Part shown: piece after piece, positions 14,304 to 21,777 of the stretch
Layout of the letters: each line of letters begins with the position of its first letter
Position numbering within the stretch: position 1 is the stretch's first letter
Assembly (NCBI GenBank): GCA_018714325.1
Contig: DVNN01000199.1
Coordinates: 1-33,947 of the forward strand
DNA length: 33,947 bases
DNA from: Candidatus Pelethocola excrementipullorum
Lineage (GTDB): Bacteria > Bacillota > Clostridia > Lachnospirales > Lachnospiraceae
Reading direction: 5' to 3'
Made by a program: the position numbers and the translations under genes
Notes under the pieces: generated by a model
The model's database searches: none
What the model saw: only the letters and a program-made list of their open reading frames with translations
What the model was told of the DNA's origin: nothing

Positions 14304-14395
14304 GGCAGATAACGATGGCAGCAAGTCCTCTGGGAGCAGATATTTCGGCTTTCCGTCAGAGGGGAAGGCCAGCGGAAAACTTATGGGAGAACAAA

Positions 14396-14746
14396 ATGGG
14401 AGAATATATATCACACGAACCACATAAGCACGTGTTGGAAGATGGTACGGTAATCGAACATAAACATGAACACGTACATGCCCATACACATCAGCATACA
14501 AAGGCTGTGCTCAACCGTCTGTCGCGGGCCATTGGGCACATGGAATCCATCAAGCGTATGGTGGAGGACGGAAGGGACTGCAGTGAAGTGCTGATTCAGC
14601 TTTCCGCGGTGAAATCCGCGATTAATAATACGGGAAAGGTGATTCTGCAGGACCACATCCAGCACTGTATTGTCGATGCGGTGGAAAGTGGAGACCAGAA
14701 AGCCCTGGAGGAATTAAATAAGGCAATTGACAGATTTATGAAATGA
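14396..14746 (+). CDS. CsoR/FrmR-family metal- or thiol-sensing repressor with His-rich N terminus
   Basis: All-helical DNA-binding repressor of the DUF156 family. The copper-type ligand set is exact: Cys in RDCSEVL, His 25 residues later and Cys 29 residues later in LQDHIQHC, the same spacing as Cys36-His61-Cys65 of CsoR. The first ~35 residues are an unusual tail with many His (HKHEHVHAHTHQHTK), which could bind or buffer metal. The ATG at this place has GGGAGA 5 bases before it; an in-frame ATG 27 codons earlier is less likely. Usual partners copA/copZ are absent; an Mrp-type Fe-S ATPase follows. So the sensed ligand may be Cu(I), Ni(II) or a sulfur species, and control of the neighbour is only inferred. 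Confidence 0.85.
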   Translation: MGEYISHEPHKHVLEDGTVIEHKHEHVHAHTHQHTKAVLNRLSRAIGHMESIKRMVEDGRDCSEVLIQLSAVKSAINNTGKVILQDHIQHCIVDAVESGDQKALEELNKAIDRFMK

Positions 14747-14755
14747 TGAAGATAA

Positions 14756-14773
14756 CTGGTATTATGATACCAG
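14756..14773. promoter_or_regulatory. Palindrome between the CsoR-like gene and mrp
   Basis: CTGGTAT, TATG, ATACCAG: a perfect 7+7 inverted repeat directly before the mrp ribosome binding site. It may be an operator for the CsoR-like repressor or an RNA hairpin. No separate promoter was seen here, which favours an mRNA role. Confidence 0.4.
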
Positions 14774-14798
14774 CTACAGATAGAAAGGAAATATGATT

Positions 14799-15629
14799 AT
14801 GGCAAAAGAATGTAGCAGCACATCTTGCAGCAAGGAAAGTTGTGAAGGATGTCCAAGTAAAGAAAAACCAGACTTTCATGTGGATCTGAATCAGTATTCA
14901 GATGTCAAGCATGTGATAGGAGTTGTAAGTGGAAAGGGAGGCGTGGGAAAGTCATTTGTAACCGCTTCACTTGCCAATCAGATGGCACGGATGGGTTATA
15001 AAGTGGGCATCATGGATGCTGATATCACCGGCCCCTCCATCCCTAAGATGTATGGTATCCATGGAAGTGCTAAGGTGGATGAGGTGGGATTATACCCAAG
15101 CGAATCGGCCAATGGCATCAAGGTGATGTCCGTCAATCTGCTGCTTCAAAAGGAAGAGGATCCGGTAATCTGGCGTGGCCCCGTTGTGGCCAATATGGTA
15201 AAACAATTCTGGAGTGATGTGATTTGGGGAGAGTTGGATTATCTGTTTGTAGATATGCCTCCCGGAACTGGTGATGTACCTCTTACCGTGTTCCAGTCCC
15301 TTCCCATCGAGGGGATTGTGATTGTATCCTCACCTCAGGATCTTGTCCGGATGATTGTAACAAAGGCCTATAAGATGGCGCAGATGATGAATATTCCGGT
15401 ATTGGGTGTGGTGGAGAACTACAGTTACCTGAAATGCCCGGACTGCGGTAAGGAAATGAATATCTTCGGAGAGAGCCATATCGACGAGATCGCCCAGGAT
15501 CTGGGAACCAAGGTTCTCGGCAAGATGCCTATCAGAACAGACTATGCGGAGGCGGCGGATTCAGGAACCTTTGACCAGGTGCTGAATGAATATGTGGATG
15601 AGGCTTTGACGGTTCTGTTGAACAAATAA
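14799..15629 (+). CDS. Mrp/NBP35-family P-loop ATPase, Fe-S cluster carrier
   Basis: Cytoplasmic ATPase (ApbC/Mrp/Nbp35 group) that binds a [4Fe-4S] cluster and delivers it to target enzymes. The N terminus carries Cys 5, 10, 15 and 18, as in Nbp35-type ferredoxin-like tails. The deviant Walker A GKGGVGKS is at residues 45-52, followed by MDADITGPSIPKM, DYLFVDMPPGTGD, and CPDC (213, 216), the bridging cluster site of the dimer. 276 residues from the second ATG, chosen because AAAGGA is 9 bases before it. It lies 50 bases after the CsoR-like gene in the same direction and may share its transcript. Confidence 0.9.
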   Translation: MAKECSSTSCSKESCEGCPSKEKPDFHVDLNQYSDVKHVIGVVSGKGGVGKSFVTASLANQMARMGYKVGIMDADITGPSIPKMYGIHGSAKVDEVGLYPSESANGIKVMSVNLLLQKEEDPVIWRGPVVANMVKQFWSDVIWGELDYLFVDMPPGTGDVPLTVFQSLPIEGIVIVSSPQDLVRMIVTKAYKMAQMMNIPVLGVVENYSYLKCPDCGKEMNIFGESHIDEIAQDLGTKVLGKMPIRTDYAEAADSGTFDQVLNEYVDEALTVLLNK

Positions 15630-15710
15630 TAACCCACAGAAAATGACATATTTAGCTATAGTATACAAAAAATGGAAAGATTGCTTCTGAAATCCTATCA
15701 CTTCTACTGC

Positions 15711-15739
15711 TTGACATTGAAAAGGCAAAGTGACATAAT
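15711..15739 (+). promoter_or_regulatory. Promoter of the HPr-like gene
   Basis: TTGACA, a 17-base spacer and CATAAT. At the expected 5' end of the transcript is a hairpin AAACACCT/AGGTGTTT (15745-15764) followed by TTTTC, which may stabilise the mRNA or act as a weak attenuator. Confidence 0.75.
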
Positions 15740-15797
15740 AAATCAAACACCTAAATAGGTGTTTTCAAGTCGTTTAGTTTTAGAAAGGGTGATTGTG

Positions 15798-16025
15798 ATG
15801 GCAGAAAGCAAAATCAAGTTAACAAATGCGAAAGCCGTAGAGGAGTTTGTAAACGCAGCATCCAGGTGTGACTTTGACATTGATATTTTTTACAATAGAA
15901 TTATCATTGATGCAAAATCAATTCTCGGCATATTAAGTATGGATTTAACTAAGACTTTGACTGTTCACTGTTATGGTGAAAATCAGGATTTTAAGAGAAC
16001 ATTACAGAAATTTGCAGTTGCATAA
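15798..16025 (+). CDS. HPr/Crh-like protein lacking the phospho-histidine site
   Basis: 75 residues with the open-faced HPr pattern. The regulatory serine segment is kept (DAKSILGILSMDL, Ser 41 here, equal to Ser46 of HPr). The place where HPr has GLHARPA, with His15, reads LTNAKAVEEF here, without His. So it probably cannot carry phosphate in the sugar phosphotransferase chain, but could be phosphorylated by HPr kinase as Crh is in Bacillus and act with CcpA in catabolite control (inference). The ATG follows AAAGGGTGAT. It has its own promoter and a strong terminator. It lies next to the importer/catabolic island, which may be chance. Confidence 0.78.
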   Translation: MAESKIKLTNAKAVEEFVNAASRCDFDIDIFYNRIIIDAKSILGILSMDLTKTLTVHCYGENQDFKRTLQKFAVA

Positions 16026-16042
16026 AGAAAGAATCCGAAAAA

Positions 16043-16094
16043 GAAGAGCATAATAAGCGATGACTTAAAAAGCGCTTGTTATGCTCTTTTTATT
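16043..16094 (+). terminator. Terminator of the HPr-like gene
   Basis: AGAGCATAATAAGCG pairs with CGCTTGTTATGCTCT (14 of 15 plus one G-U), followed by TTTTTATTT. Confidence 0.92.
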
Positions 16095-16117
16095 TACGGT
16101 AATGATAGGACGGCAAG

Positions 16118-16152
16118 AAGCCCAAACCTTGTATGAATCAGGGTTTGGGCTT
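16118..16152. repeat. Second hairpin after the HPr-like gene
   Basis: AAGCCCAAACC pairs perfectly with GGTTTGGGCTT around a 13-base loop; only TTTG follows. It may be a back-up terminator shielding the importer promoter. Confidence 0.6.
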
Positions 16153-16194
16153 TGTCATGTGGTGCCGGTATCAGCGGGAAAGAACATTCATTAT

Positions 16195-16212
16195 AGGAAT
16201 ATATATATTCCT
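16195..16212. promoter_or_regulatory. Perfect 18-bp palindrome upstream of the importer promoter
   Basis: AGGAATATATATATTCCT, 8 bases before the -35 box of the importer operon. Position fits an activator or repressor site for the operon. The regulator is not known; the LysR and CdaR-type proteins of this island are candidates. Confidence 0.6.
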
Positions 16213-16220
16213 CATATGAA

Positions 16221-16250
16221 TTGCTGTGATATGGGGAATTATTGTATAAT
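16221..16250 (+). promoter_or_regulatory. Promoter of the importer operon
   Basis: TTGCTG, an 18-base spacer and a consensus TATAAT preceded by TTG. The weak -35 box fits a regulated promoter. Confidence 0.7.
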
Positions 16251-16325
16251 TTACCCACAAGAACATATTTTCCGGAAAATAGTATCGATTTATGAGAAAG
16301 TTATGAAAAGTAGAAGGAGGAGGTT

Positions 16326-17699
16326 ATGACTAAGTTAAGGAAGTTTTTGGGAGGAATGTTGGCAGCTGTGTTGGCGGTAACTTCGCTTATGGGATGTGGG
16401 AAGGATTCTACGGGATCCTCTGCTAAATCAGAAAGCAGCGGTCAGAAATCTGTATCGGCGGACAGTAAGGATTCCGCGGGGAAAAGTAACAAGAAGTATG
16501 ACTGTACGTTGAAGGTGGTGGGTGTTGATAATGTAATTGTGACTACGGCGCTGAAGTATCTGGATGAATTGGAAGAGCAATACGGAATCAGGGTGGATTT
16601 TCAGCAGTATAGTAATGAACAGGCCTCGAATAAAATTGCAGTCAGTATGGCTGCGGGGGGAAGTGACATTGATGTCATGATGATCCGCCCCCTGGATGAA
16701 ACCTTATTGTTTTCCCAGAATGAATGGCTGGAAAATCTGCAGCCATATATCGATAAAGATCCAGAGGTGGATTATGAAGACTTTATGGAGGCATGCAGGG
16801 AAGTCTGTGTCAACCAGGATGGGGATGCGGTCTGCCTTCCTGCCATGACGGAATCGGGCGTTGTTTATTACAACAAAAAGATGTTTGCAGAAGCCGGGAT
16901 CACAGAACTGCCGAAGACCATGGATGAATTATATGAAGTGGCCGGTAAGCTGGATGACCCCGACAACGATATCTGCGGTTTTGCATGCCGTGGTGCGTCG
17001 AATCCGGCGGTTACACAGTTTTCCTGTTTTCTTAGGGCCTTTGGCGGGGATTTCTTTGATGAGAATAAGAATGCTACCTTGAATACCCCGGAAGCCATGA
17101 GGGCATATGAATTCTATGGTAAGTTACTGAGGGATTATGGCCCGGATGGGGTTTTGAATATGACATGGACGGATACCTGGAACCTGTTTACCCAGGGGAA
17201 AGCAGCGATGCGTTTGGATGCCAAGACGAATCTGGGTTCCTGGAATGAGGAAGATGTGGCCATATCCATGGATGACATAGGATTCTTCGACATTCCCTTG
17301 GGGCCGGATGGGGATTATGGTAACTACTATATTACTCCCTGGGCCTTTGGCATGAGTTATGGATCCGAGAACAAGGAGGCCGCCTGGACATTCATCAAAT
17401 GGGCAACCAGCAAGACGATGCAGATTGAAGCCCAGAAAAATGGAAGTTCCGGAGCAAGACTTTCCGCCTGGCAGGATGATTACAGTCCATGGCCAAGGGA
17501 AGTACAAGATCTGGCAGCGGAGGCAGGAGCGAAGTCCTTTGGGACGGACAGGCCGTATATGATTAATGTGAGTAATGCACGTGATATCATTGGCGAGATT
17601 ATAACGGCTGCAATTGAAGGAGACACGGATCTTCAAAAATTGGCAGATAAGAAGAATGTAGATTTCCAAACATTATTGGATTCTGAAAAGACATCTTAA
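16326..17699 (+). CDS. Extracellular solute-binding lipoprotein of an ABC importer (family 1)
   Basis: Lipid-anchored receptor that catches a carbohydrate or related solute outside the cell. The signal peptide has a KLRK n-region, a hydrophobic core and the lipobox LMGC with lipidated Cys24, followed by a Ser/Lys-rich linker to about residue 55. The mature protein shows the family 1 pattern: AAGGSDIDVMMIRP, PAMTESGVVYYNKKMFAEAGI, ELPKTMDELYEVAGKL, FTQGKAAMRLDAKT and WAFGMSYGSENKEAAWTFIKWA. 457 residues. ATG follows AGGAGGAGG. It is the first gene of an operon with two permeases and a D-2-hydroxyacid dehydrogenase, so the solute may be a sugar acid or a sugar that is oxidised inside. The ligand cannot be read off. 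Confidence 0.92.
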   Translation: MTKLRKFLGGMLAAVLAVTSLMGCGKDSTGSSAKSESSGQKSVSADSKDSAGKSNKKYDCTLKVVGVDNVIVTTALKYLDELEEQYGIRVDFQQYSNEQASNKIAVSMAAGGSDIDVMMIRPLDETLLFSQNEWLENLQPYIDKDPEVDYEDFMEACREVCVNQDGDAVCLPAMTESGVVYYNKKMFAEAGITELPKTMDELYEVAGKLDDPDNDICGFACRGASNPAVTQFSCFLRAFGGDFFDENKNATLNTPEAMRAYEFYGKLLRDYGPDGVLNMTWTDTWNLFTQGKAAMRLDAKTNLGSWNEEDVAISMDDIGFFDIPLGPDGDYGNYYITPWAFGMSYGSENKEAAWTFIKWATSKTMQIEAQKNGSSGARLSAWQDDYSPWPREVQDLAAEAGAKSFGTDRPYMINVSNARDIIGEIITAAIEGDTDLQKLADKKNVDFQTLLDSEKTS

Positions 17700-17708
17700 A
17701 TAGTAATT

Positions 17709-17755
17709 ATTATGGCTGTCGCGGCTCTGGAGGTTAAGATTGCGGCAGCCATAAT
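17709..17755 (+). repeat. Intercistronic hairpin between binding protein and permease genes
   Basis: ATTATGGCTGTCGC pairs with GCGGCAGCCATAAT (13 of 14 plus a G-U). No T-run. Such hairpins after binding-protein genes usually protect the upstream message, raising binding protein over permease levels; here that is inference. Confidence 0.7.
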
Positions 17756-17775
17756 CACTAGAAAGGAGATATCCT

Positions 17776-18663
17776 ATGTCGAAGGTTGCAAAATGGATGG
17801 ACAGAAAGTTGAACTATGTATTCACAGTACCCACCATCCTGTTTGTTCTTGGTATGGTACTGTTTCCAATTATCTATACATTTATCTTAAGTTTTCATTC
17901 CTGGCGTTTGTCCGCCAATATCCCATGGGAATTTATAGGGGGAGATAATTACACGAACCTATTTGGTGAAAGCCGTTTTATAGATGCCGTCTGGAGAACA
18001 TTCTTATTTGCCGGCATTGCTTTGGTGATTGAGGTGATTCTGGGAATTGCCATCGCTTTATTTTTGAATCATACCTTCTTTGGAAAGAATCTGGTGAAGA
18101 CCGTATTTTTGCTTCCTATGGTTGCTACACCGGTGGCCATCGGGATGGTATGGAAACTCATCTATGAACCTAATATCGGTATCTTGAACACCGTGATACG
18201 AGACTTGGGCGGACCCAAAACCGATTGGTTGGGGAACTCAAACATAGCTTTGTATTCCCTGGTATTTGTGGATATCTGGCAGTGGACACCCTTCGTAATG
18301 TTGATAATACTGGCCGGATTGACCTCGATTCCCACCGATCCCTTTGAGTCTGCGATGATAGACGGAGCCAGCCGCTGGCAGACCATTCGGAAAATCACGC
18401 TGCCGCTTCTGCGGCCCACGATATTCACAGCGGTTCTGCTCCGGTTAATTGATGTACTTAAGACCTTTGATATCATCTATTCCATGACCCAGGGTGGTCC
18501 CGGTTTTGCCACGGAAACCATGAATATTCTATCCTTCCGGCAGGCATTTGAGTTCATGCAGTTTGGACAGTCCAGCGCGACGTTGATTCTTTTCTTCGTC
18601 ATTGTCATGTCCATAGCAGCCTTAACAATCAAGCTAAAAAGCAAATCGGAGGTGGATTTTTGA
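17776..18663 (+). CDS. ABC importer permease, MalF/UgpA type
   Basis: Inner-membrane permease of 295 residues with about six transmembrane helices, beginning with VFTVPTILFVLGMVLFPIIY. The cytoplasmic EAA loop that docks to the ATPase is clear: FESAMIDGASRWQTIRKITLPLLRPT. The TQGGPGFATETM segment is typical of the MalF/UgpA half. ATG follows AAAGGAGATATCC. Its stop TGA overlaps the ATG of the next permease by one base. Confidence 0.94.
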   Translation: MSKVAKWMDRKLNYVFTVPTILFVLGMVLFPIIYTFILSFHSWRLSANIPWEFIGGDNYTNLFGESRFIDAVWRTFLFAGIALVIEVILGIAIALFLNHTFFGKNLVKTVFLLPMVATPVAIGMVWKLIYEPNIGILNTVIRDLGGPKTDWLGNSNIALYSLVFVDIWQWTPFVMLIILAGLTSIPTDPFESAMIDGASRWQTIRKITLPLLRPTIFTAVLLRLIDVLKTFDIIYSMTQGGPGFATETMNILSFRQAFEFMQFGQSSATLILFFVIVMSIAALTIKLKSKSEVDF

Positions 18664-19502
18664 TGTTGGATAATGCGATTGGTACAAAGCGTAAAAAAAT
18701 CACCAATATGATTCTGTTTTATCTCTTCGTGGTAATTATTTTGCTGGTGATGTTGTTCCCGTTTCTTTGGATGATATTGGCATCCTTTAAGAAGAACGCC
18801 GATATACTCAACGTGGATAAGATGTTTGACTTTATACCCACGTTCAAAAACTATATCAGTGTTTTTGTGGATTACAATTTTTTGAAACCGTTGACCAACA
18901 GCTTTATAATCAGTTTTGTTTCAACGATGCTGGCACTTTTTTTGGGACTTCCGGCGGCATATGCCATTGCCAGGGGAAGGATGCATCTGTTTTCAGGAAT
19001 TATATTGATGATACGTATTGTGCCGGCCATTTCTTTTTTGGTGCCCTGGTATCTGATATTTACGAAACTTGGGCTGACAGGTACCTATACCTCGTTGATC
19101 GTCTGTCATTTGATTGTATCCCTGCCCATGATTATCTGGATTATGATTCCCTATTTTGAATCCATCCCGGGAGAGTTGGAGGAATCTGCCGTGATCGACG
19201 GAGCATCTAATTTTGGAACATTTACAAGGATTATGCTTCCTTTATCCACGCCTGGTATTCTGACTTCCGGAATACTGACCTTTATTTTTTCGTGGAATAA
19301 CTTTATGTTTGCATTGATCCTCTGCTCGAGCAAGACGACAACACTGCCCATAGCAATCTATCAGTTCATATCTTATTCCAACGTGAACTGGGGCGGAATC
19401 ATGGCAGCGTCAGTTGTCATTACATTTCCGATTATATTGATATCCTTCTTCCTGCAGCGTCATATCATAACTGGTTTGACGGCCGGTGCGGTGAAGGGAT
19501 AG
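18663..19502 (+). CDS. ABC importer permease, MalG/UgpE type
   Basis: Second permease, 279 residues, about six helices, first helix MILFYLFVVIILLVMLFPFL. EAA loop: LEESAVIDGASNFGTFTRIMLPLSTPG. The ATG shares its A with the stop of the first permease (TGATG) and follows GGAGGTGG, so translation is coupled. No ATPase gene is in the operon or elsewhere in the window; sugar importers of this type in Gram-positive bacteria commonly use a shared MsmX/UgpC-like ATPase. Confidence 0.93.
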   Translation: MLDNAIGTKRKKITNMILFYLFVVIILLVMLFPFLWMILASFKKNADILNVDKMFDFIPTFKNYISVFVDYNFLKPLTNSFIISFVSTMLALFLGLPAAYAIARGRMHLFSGIILMIRIVPAISFLVPWYLIFTKLGLTGTYTSLIVCHLIVSLPMIIWIMIPYFESIPGELEESAVIDGASNFGTFTRIMLPLSTPGILTSGILTFIFSWNNFMFALILCSSKTTTLPIAIYQFISYSNVNWGGIMAASVVITFPIILISFFLQRHIITGLTAGAVKG

Positions 19503-19562
19503 TAATCCAAAGAAGGAAAAAGAGTGAGTGTTTAACAGAATCCCAGGAAAGGAGAATAGATA

Positions 19563-20525
19563 ATGAGCAAAAAGGTTTTAGCAACGATTCCTATGTTTTC
19601 CCTACGATGTGAGAGGGCTCTCAAGCTTTTAAGAGAGAAGGGATATGATATTATTGAATATAAAGGTGAAACCGTTATGACACCGGAAGAGATCAAGAAA
19701 GTGGGAGGGGATATCTGCGGAGCCATCGTGGGGTGTGAGCGGTGGAGCGAAGAGTTATTCGACGCCTGTCCCAATCTGAAAGTTCTGGCCCGGTTTGGGG
19801 TGGGGGTGGACTGCATCGATCTGGAGGCTGCAAAGCGCCATGGAGTCAAGGTTTGCAATGCAAAAGGCATGAACTGTGACGCCGTGGGAGAGGCTACCAT
19901 TCTGTTCGCCCTCGCGTCTCTCCGGAATCTGGTAGAGCTGTCCAATACCACAAAACAGGGAGGCTGGATCAGATATACCGGCAATACACTGCGGGGGAAG
20001 ACTTATGGTCTGGTGGGATTCGGAGCCATTGCCAAGTATGTGGCAACACTGCTCCAGAGCTTTCAGCCAGGCAGAATCATAGCCTATGATGTTTATCAGG
20101 ATTGGGAATCGGCGGAGAAACTAGGGGTGGAGTTCGTGGACTTCGGAACTCTGTTAAGAGAAAGTGATGTGATCTCGTTACATATTCCAGCAACAAAAGA
20201 TACTGCGGAACTTTTTGGGAAGCGAGAGTTTGAGTTGATGAAAAAAACGGCGGTGTTTATCAACGTAGCCAGAGGAACCATTGTGAATGAACAGGCGCTC
20301 TACCAGGCCTTATGTGATAAGGAAATTGCGGCAGCGGCGTTGGATGTGTTTGCGGTGGAACCGGTGGATGAAGAAAATCCGTTGTTAAAGTTGGATAATT
20401 TTATCTGTATGCCTCATCAGGCCGCAGACACTCATGAGACATTTGAAGCAGTAGCATATTTTGATGCCGAGGCCATCATAGATGTGATGGATGGAGTGGA
20501 GCCAAGGAATTGGTTAAATCAATAG
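19563..20525 (+). CDS. D-isomer-specific 2-hydroxyacid dehydrogenase (SerA-like)
   Basis: NAD(P)-dependent enzyme interconverting D-2-hydroxy acids and 2-keto acids. The Rossmann fingerprint is GLVGFGAIAKYVA. Catalytic Arg is in NVARGTIVNEQAL, Glu in LDVFAVEPVDEENPLL, and His in MPHQAADTHET. 320 residues, as expected for the short forms without a regulatory domain. ATG follows AAAGGAGAATAG. It is the last gene of the importer operon, 60 bases after the second permease, so its substrate is probably the imported compound or a product of it. Of the three such enzymes in the window it is most like 3-phosphoglycerate dehydrogenases, but the product is not certain. Confidence 0.9.
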   Translation: MSKKVLATIPMFSLRCERALKLLREKGYDIIEYKGETVMTPEEIKKVGGDICGAIVGCERWSEELFDACPNLKVLARFGVGVDCIDLEAAKRHGVKVCNAKGMNCDAVGEATILFALASLRNLVELSNTTKQGGWIRYTGNTLRGKTYGLVGFGAIAKYVATLLQSFQPGRIIAYDVYQDWESAEKLGVEFVDFGTLLRESDVISLHIPATKDTAELFGKREFELMKKTAVFINVARGTIVNEQALYQALCDKEIAAAALDVFAVEPVDEENPLLKLDNFICMPHQAADTHETFEAVAYFDAEAIIDVMDGVEPRNWLNQ

Positions 20526-20534
20526 AAACAGATG

Positions 20535-20622
20535 CCCCCAGGAGGAGACTCAATAGTAAGCCTGTTCTTCCTGGGGGATTGGCATAAGGCAACAGAATAA
20601 GAAGAGGAGGGTTCTATTGCCT
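20535..20622. terminator. Two hairpins between convergent operons
   Basis: CCCCCAGGAGGA/TCTTCCTGGGGG (20535-20577, one mismatch) follows the importer operon. AGGCAACAGAA/TTCTATTGCCT (20587-20622) follows the Ldh2 gene on the other strand. Neither has a good T-run; termination is inferred from the position between converging genes. Confidence 0.55.
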
Positions 20623-20657
20623 GTAAATAACTGTTATACGCTATCGGGGAATGTATT

Positions 20658-21737
20658 TCAGGTTTTCAGCAGCCAGGAGGTGAAGTCATATTCCAGGCCA
20701 TAGAATGCGCTGATTTCCTGCAACTTTTGATAAAGATTAGTGCCGATTTCAAAACCTCCGGTCTTCCGGCAGCAGTCCATCTGGTCAAATTCCTTTTCCC
20801 CTGGCATATAGATCTTGGCAGTGTCCGGCAGCAGGTCGTTTTGCTTTACGATATCTATGAACTGATCTACCCGTTCCGTAAAGGAATCCAGGGAGATGTA
20901 GGGTGAGATATCAATTGCTATAAATAAGTCCGCCAAAGCGGATCCTGCTGTGGCATCGTGAATTCTTCTTTGGTTTTCTTCCTCCATATCAAATGGCATA
21001 CCGGTGAGGCAGCAACAGATCAGGCTGATCATGATTGCAATTCCTGATCCTTTATAATCGCCAAAGGGACGCATGGTTCCCGCTAACGCTTTACCGGCGT
21101 CTGTGGTTGGATTGCCCTCCTCATCATAGGCCCAATGGCCGGGAATGGGCTTTCCCTCACGGTCGGCAACTGCCACTTTGCCCTGGGCTACGACGCTGGT
21201 GGCACAGTCCAAAACCAGGGGAAGATGACGATGTGCAGGTAAAGCGATGCTGAAGGGATCTGTGCCGAGCACAGGTTTTGAGGTACCGGAAACGGCAGTG
21301 GAGGCTCCGGAATTACAGATGGCCAACCCGATCATACCCTCACGAGCTGCCATAAGGGTATAATAAGCCAGAAAACCGATGTGATTGGCATTTTTTACCG
21401 CCACAGCCGCGCACCCGGATTCCTTTGCTTTCTTTATACATAATTCCATAGCCTTGGTGCCGGATACCACGCCAAGGGCGTCGTCCCCATCCAGAAGGGC
21501 TGTACCGGCCGTTTCTTTTAATATCTTCATCTCGGGTCTTATGTTGTAACCACCCTTTTGGAGTTTCTGTGCGTAAAAGGGAATACGGTTGAGACCGTGA
21601 GAGGCTTGTCCCCGCATTTCGGCCAGGGTCAGGTGATCTGCAACCTGATCGGCATGCTCCTTGCAGGCGCCAATCTTCATGAAAAGCTGGGATACAAATT
21701 CTCTTGATGTTTTTTCGGATAATAAAAGCTTATTCAC
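20658..21737 (-). CDS. Ldh2-family malate/lactate/ureidoglycolate-type dehydrogenase
   Basis: NAD(P)-dependent 2-hydroxyacid dehydrogenase of the Ldh2 (not Rossmann) fold, a family that includes malate, sulfolactate, ureidoglycolate and 2,3-diketogulonate-type enzymes. Typical blocks: EMRGQASHGLNRIPFYAQKL, LDGDDALGVV, AVKNANHIGFLAYYTLMA with the conserved His, CNSGASTAVSG, LGTDPFSIALPA, LDCATSVVAQGKV, and GDYKGSGIAIMISL. 359 residues. A GTG start is used, with GGAGG 11 bases upstream. It follows the RraA-family gene by 40 bases on the same strand, so the two form an operon divergent from lysR. It could make the keto acid that the RraA-family protein cleaves. Confidence 0.88.
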   Translation of the reverse strand: MNKLLLSEKTSREFVSQLFMKIGACKEHADQVADHLTLAEMRGQASHGLNRIPFYAQKLQKGGYNIRPEMKILKETAGTALLDGDDALGVVSGTKAMELCIKKAKESGCAAVAVKNANHIGFLAYYTLMAAREGMIGLAICNSGASTAVSGTSKPVLGTDPFSIALPAHRHLPLVLDCATSVVAQGKVAVADREGKPIPGHWAYDEEGNPTTDAGKALAGTMRPFGDYKGSGIAIMISLICCCLTGMPFDMEEENQRRIHDATAGSALADLFIAIDISPYISLDSFTERVDQFIDIVKQNDLLPDTAKIYMPGEKEFDQMDCCRKTGGFEIGTNLYQKLQEISAFYGLEYDFTSWLLKT

Positions 21738-21777
21738 CTTATTAATAACCTCCTTATAAAAGACATATTAGCTTATA

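Noticed and set aside
14315-14395. Longer start of the CsoR-like gene
   Set aside because: The extra 27 residues are not family-like and a better-spaced binding site precedes the later ATG.
15759-15797. Longer start of the HPr-like gene
   Set aside because: It would overlap the 5' leader hairpin, and a good ribosome binding site lies before the later ATG.
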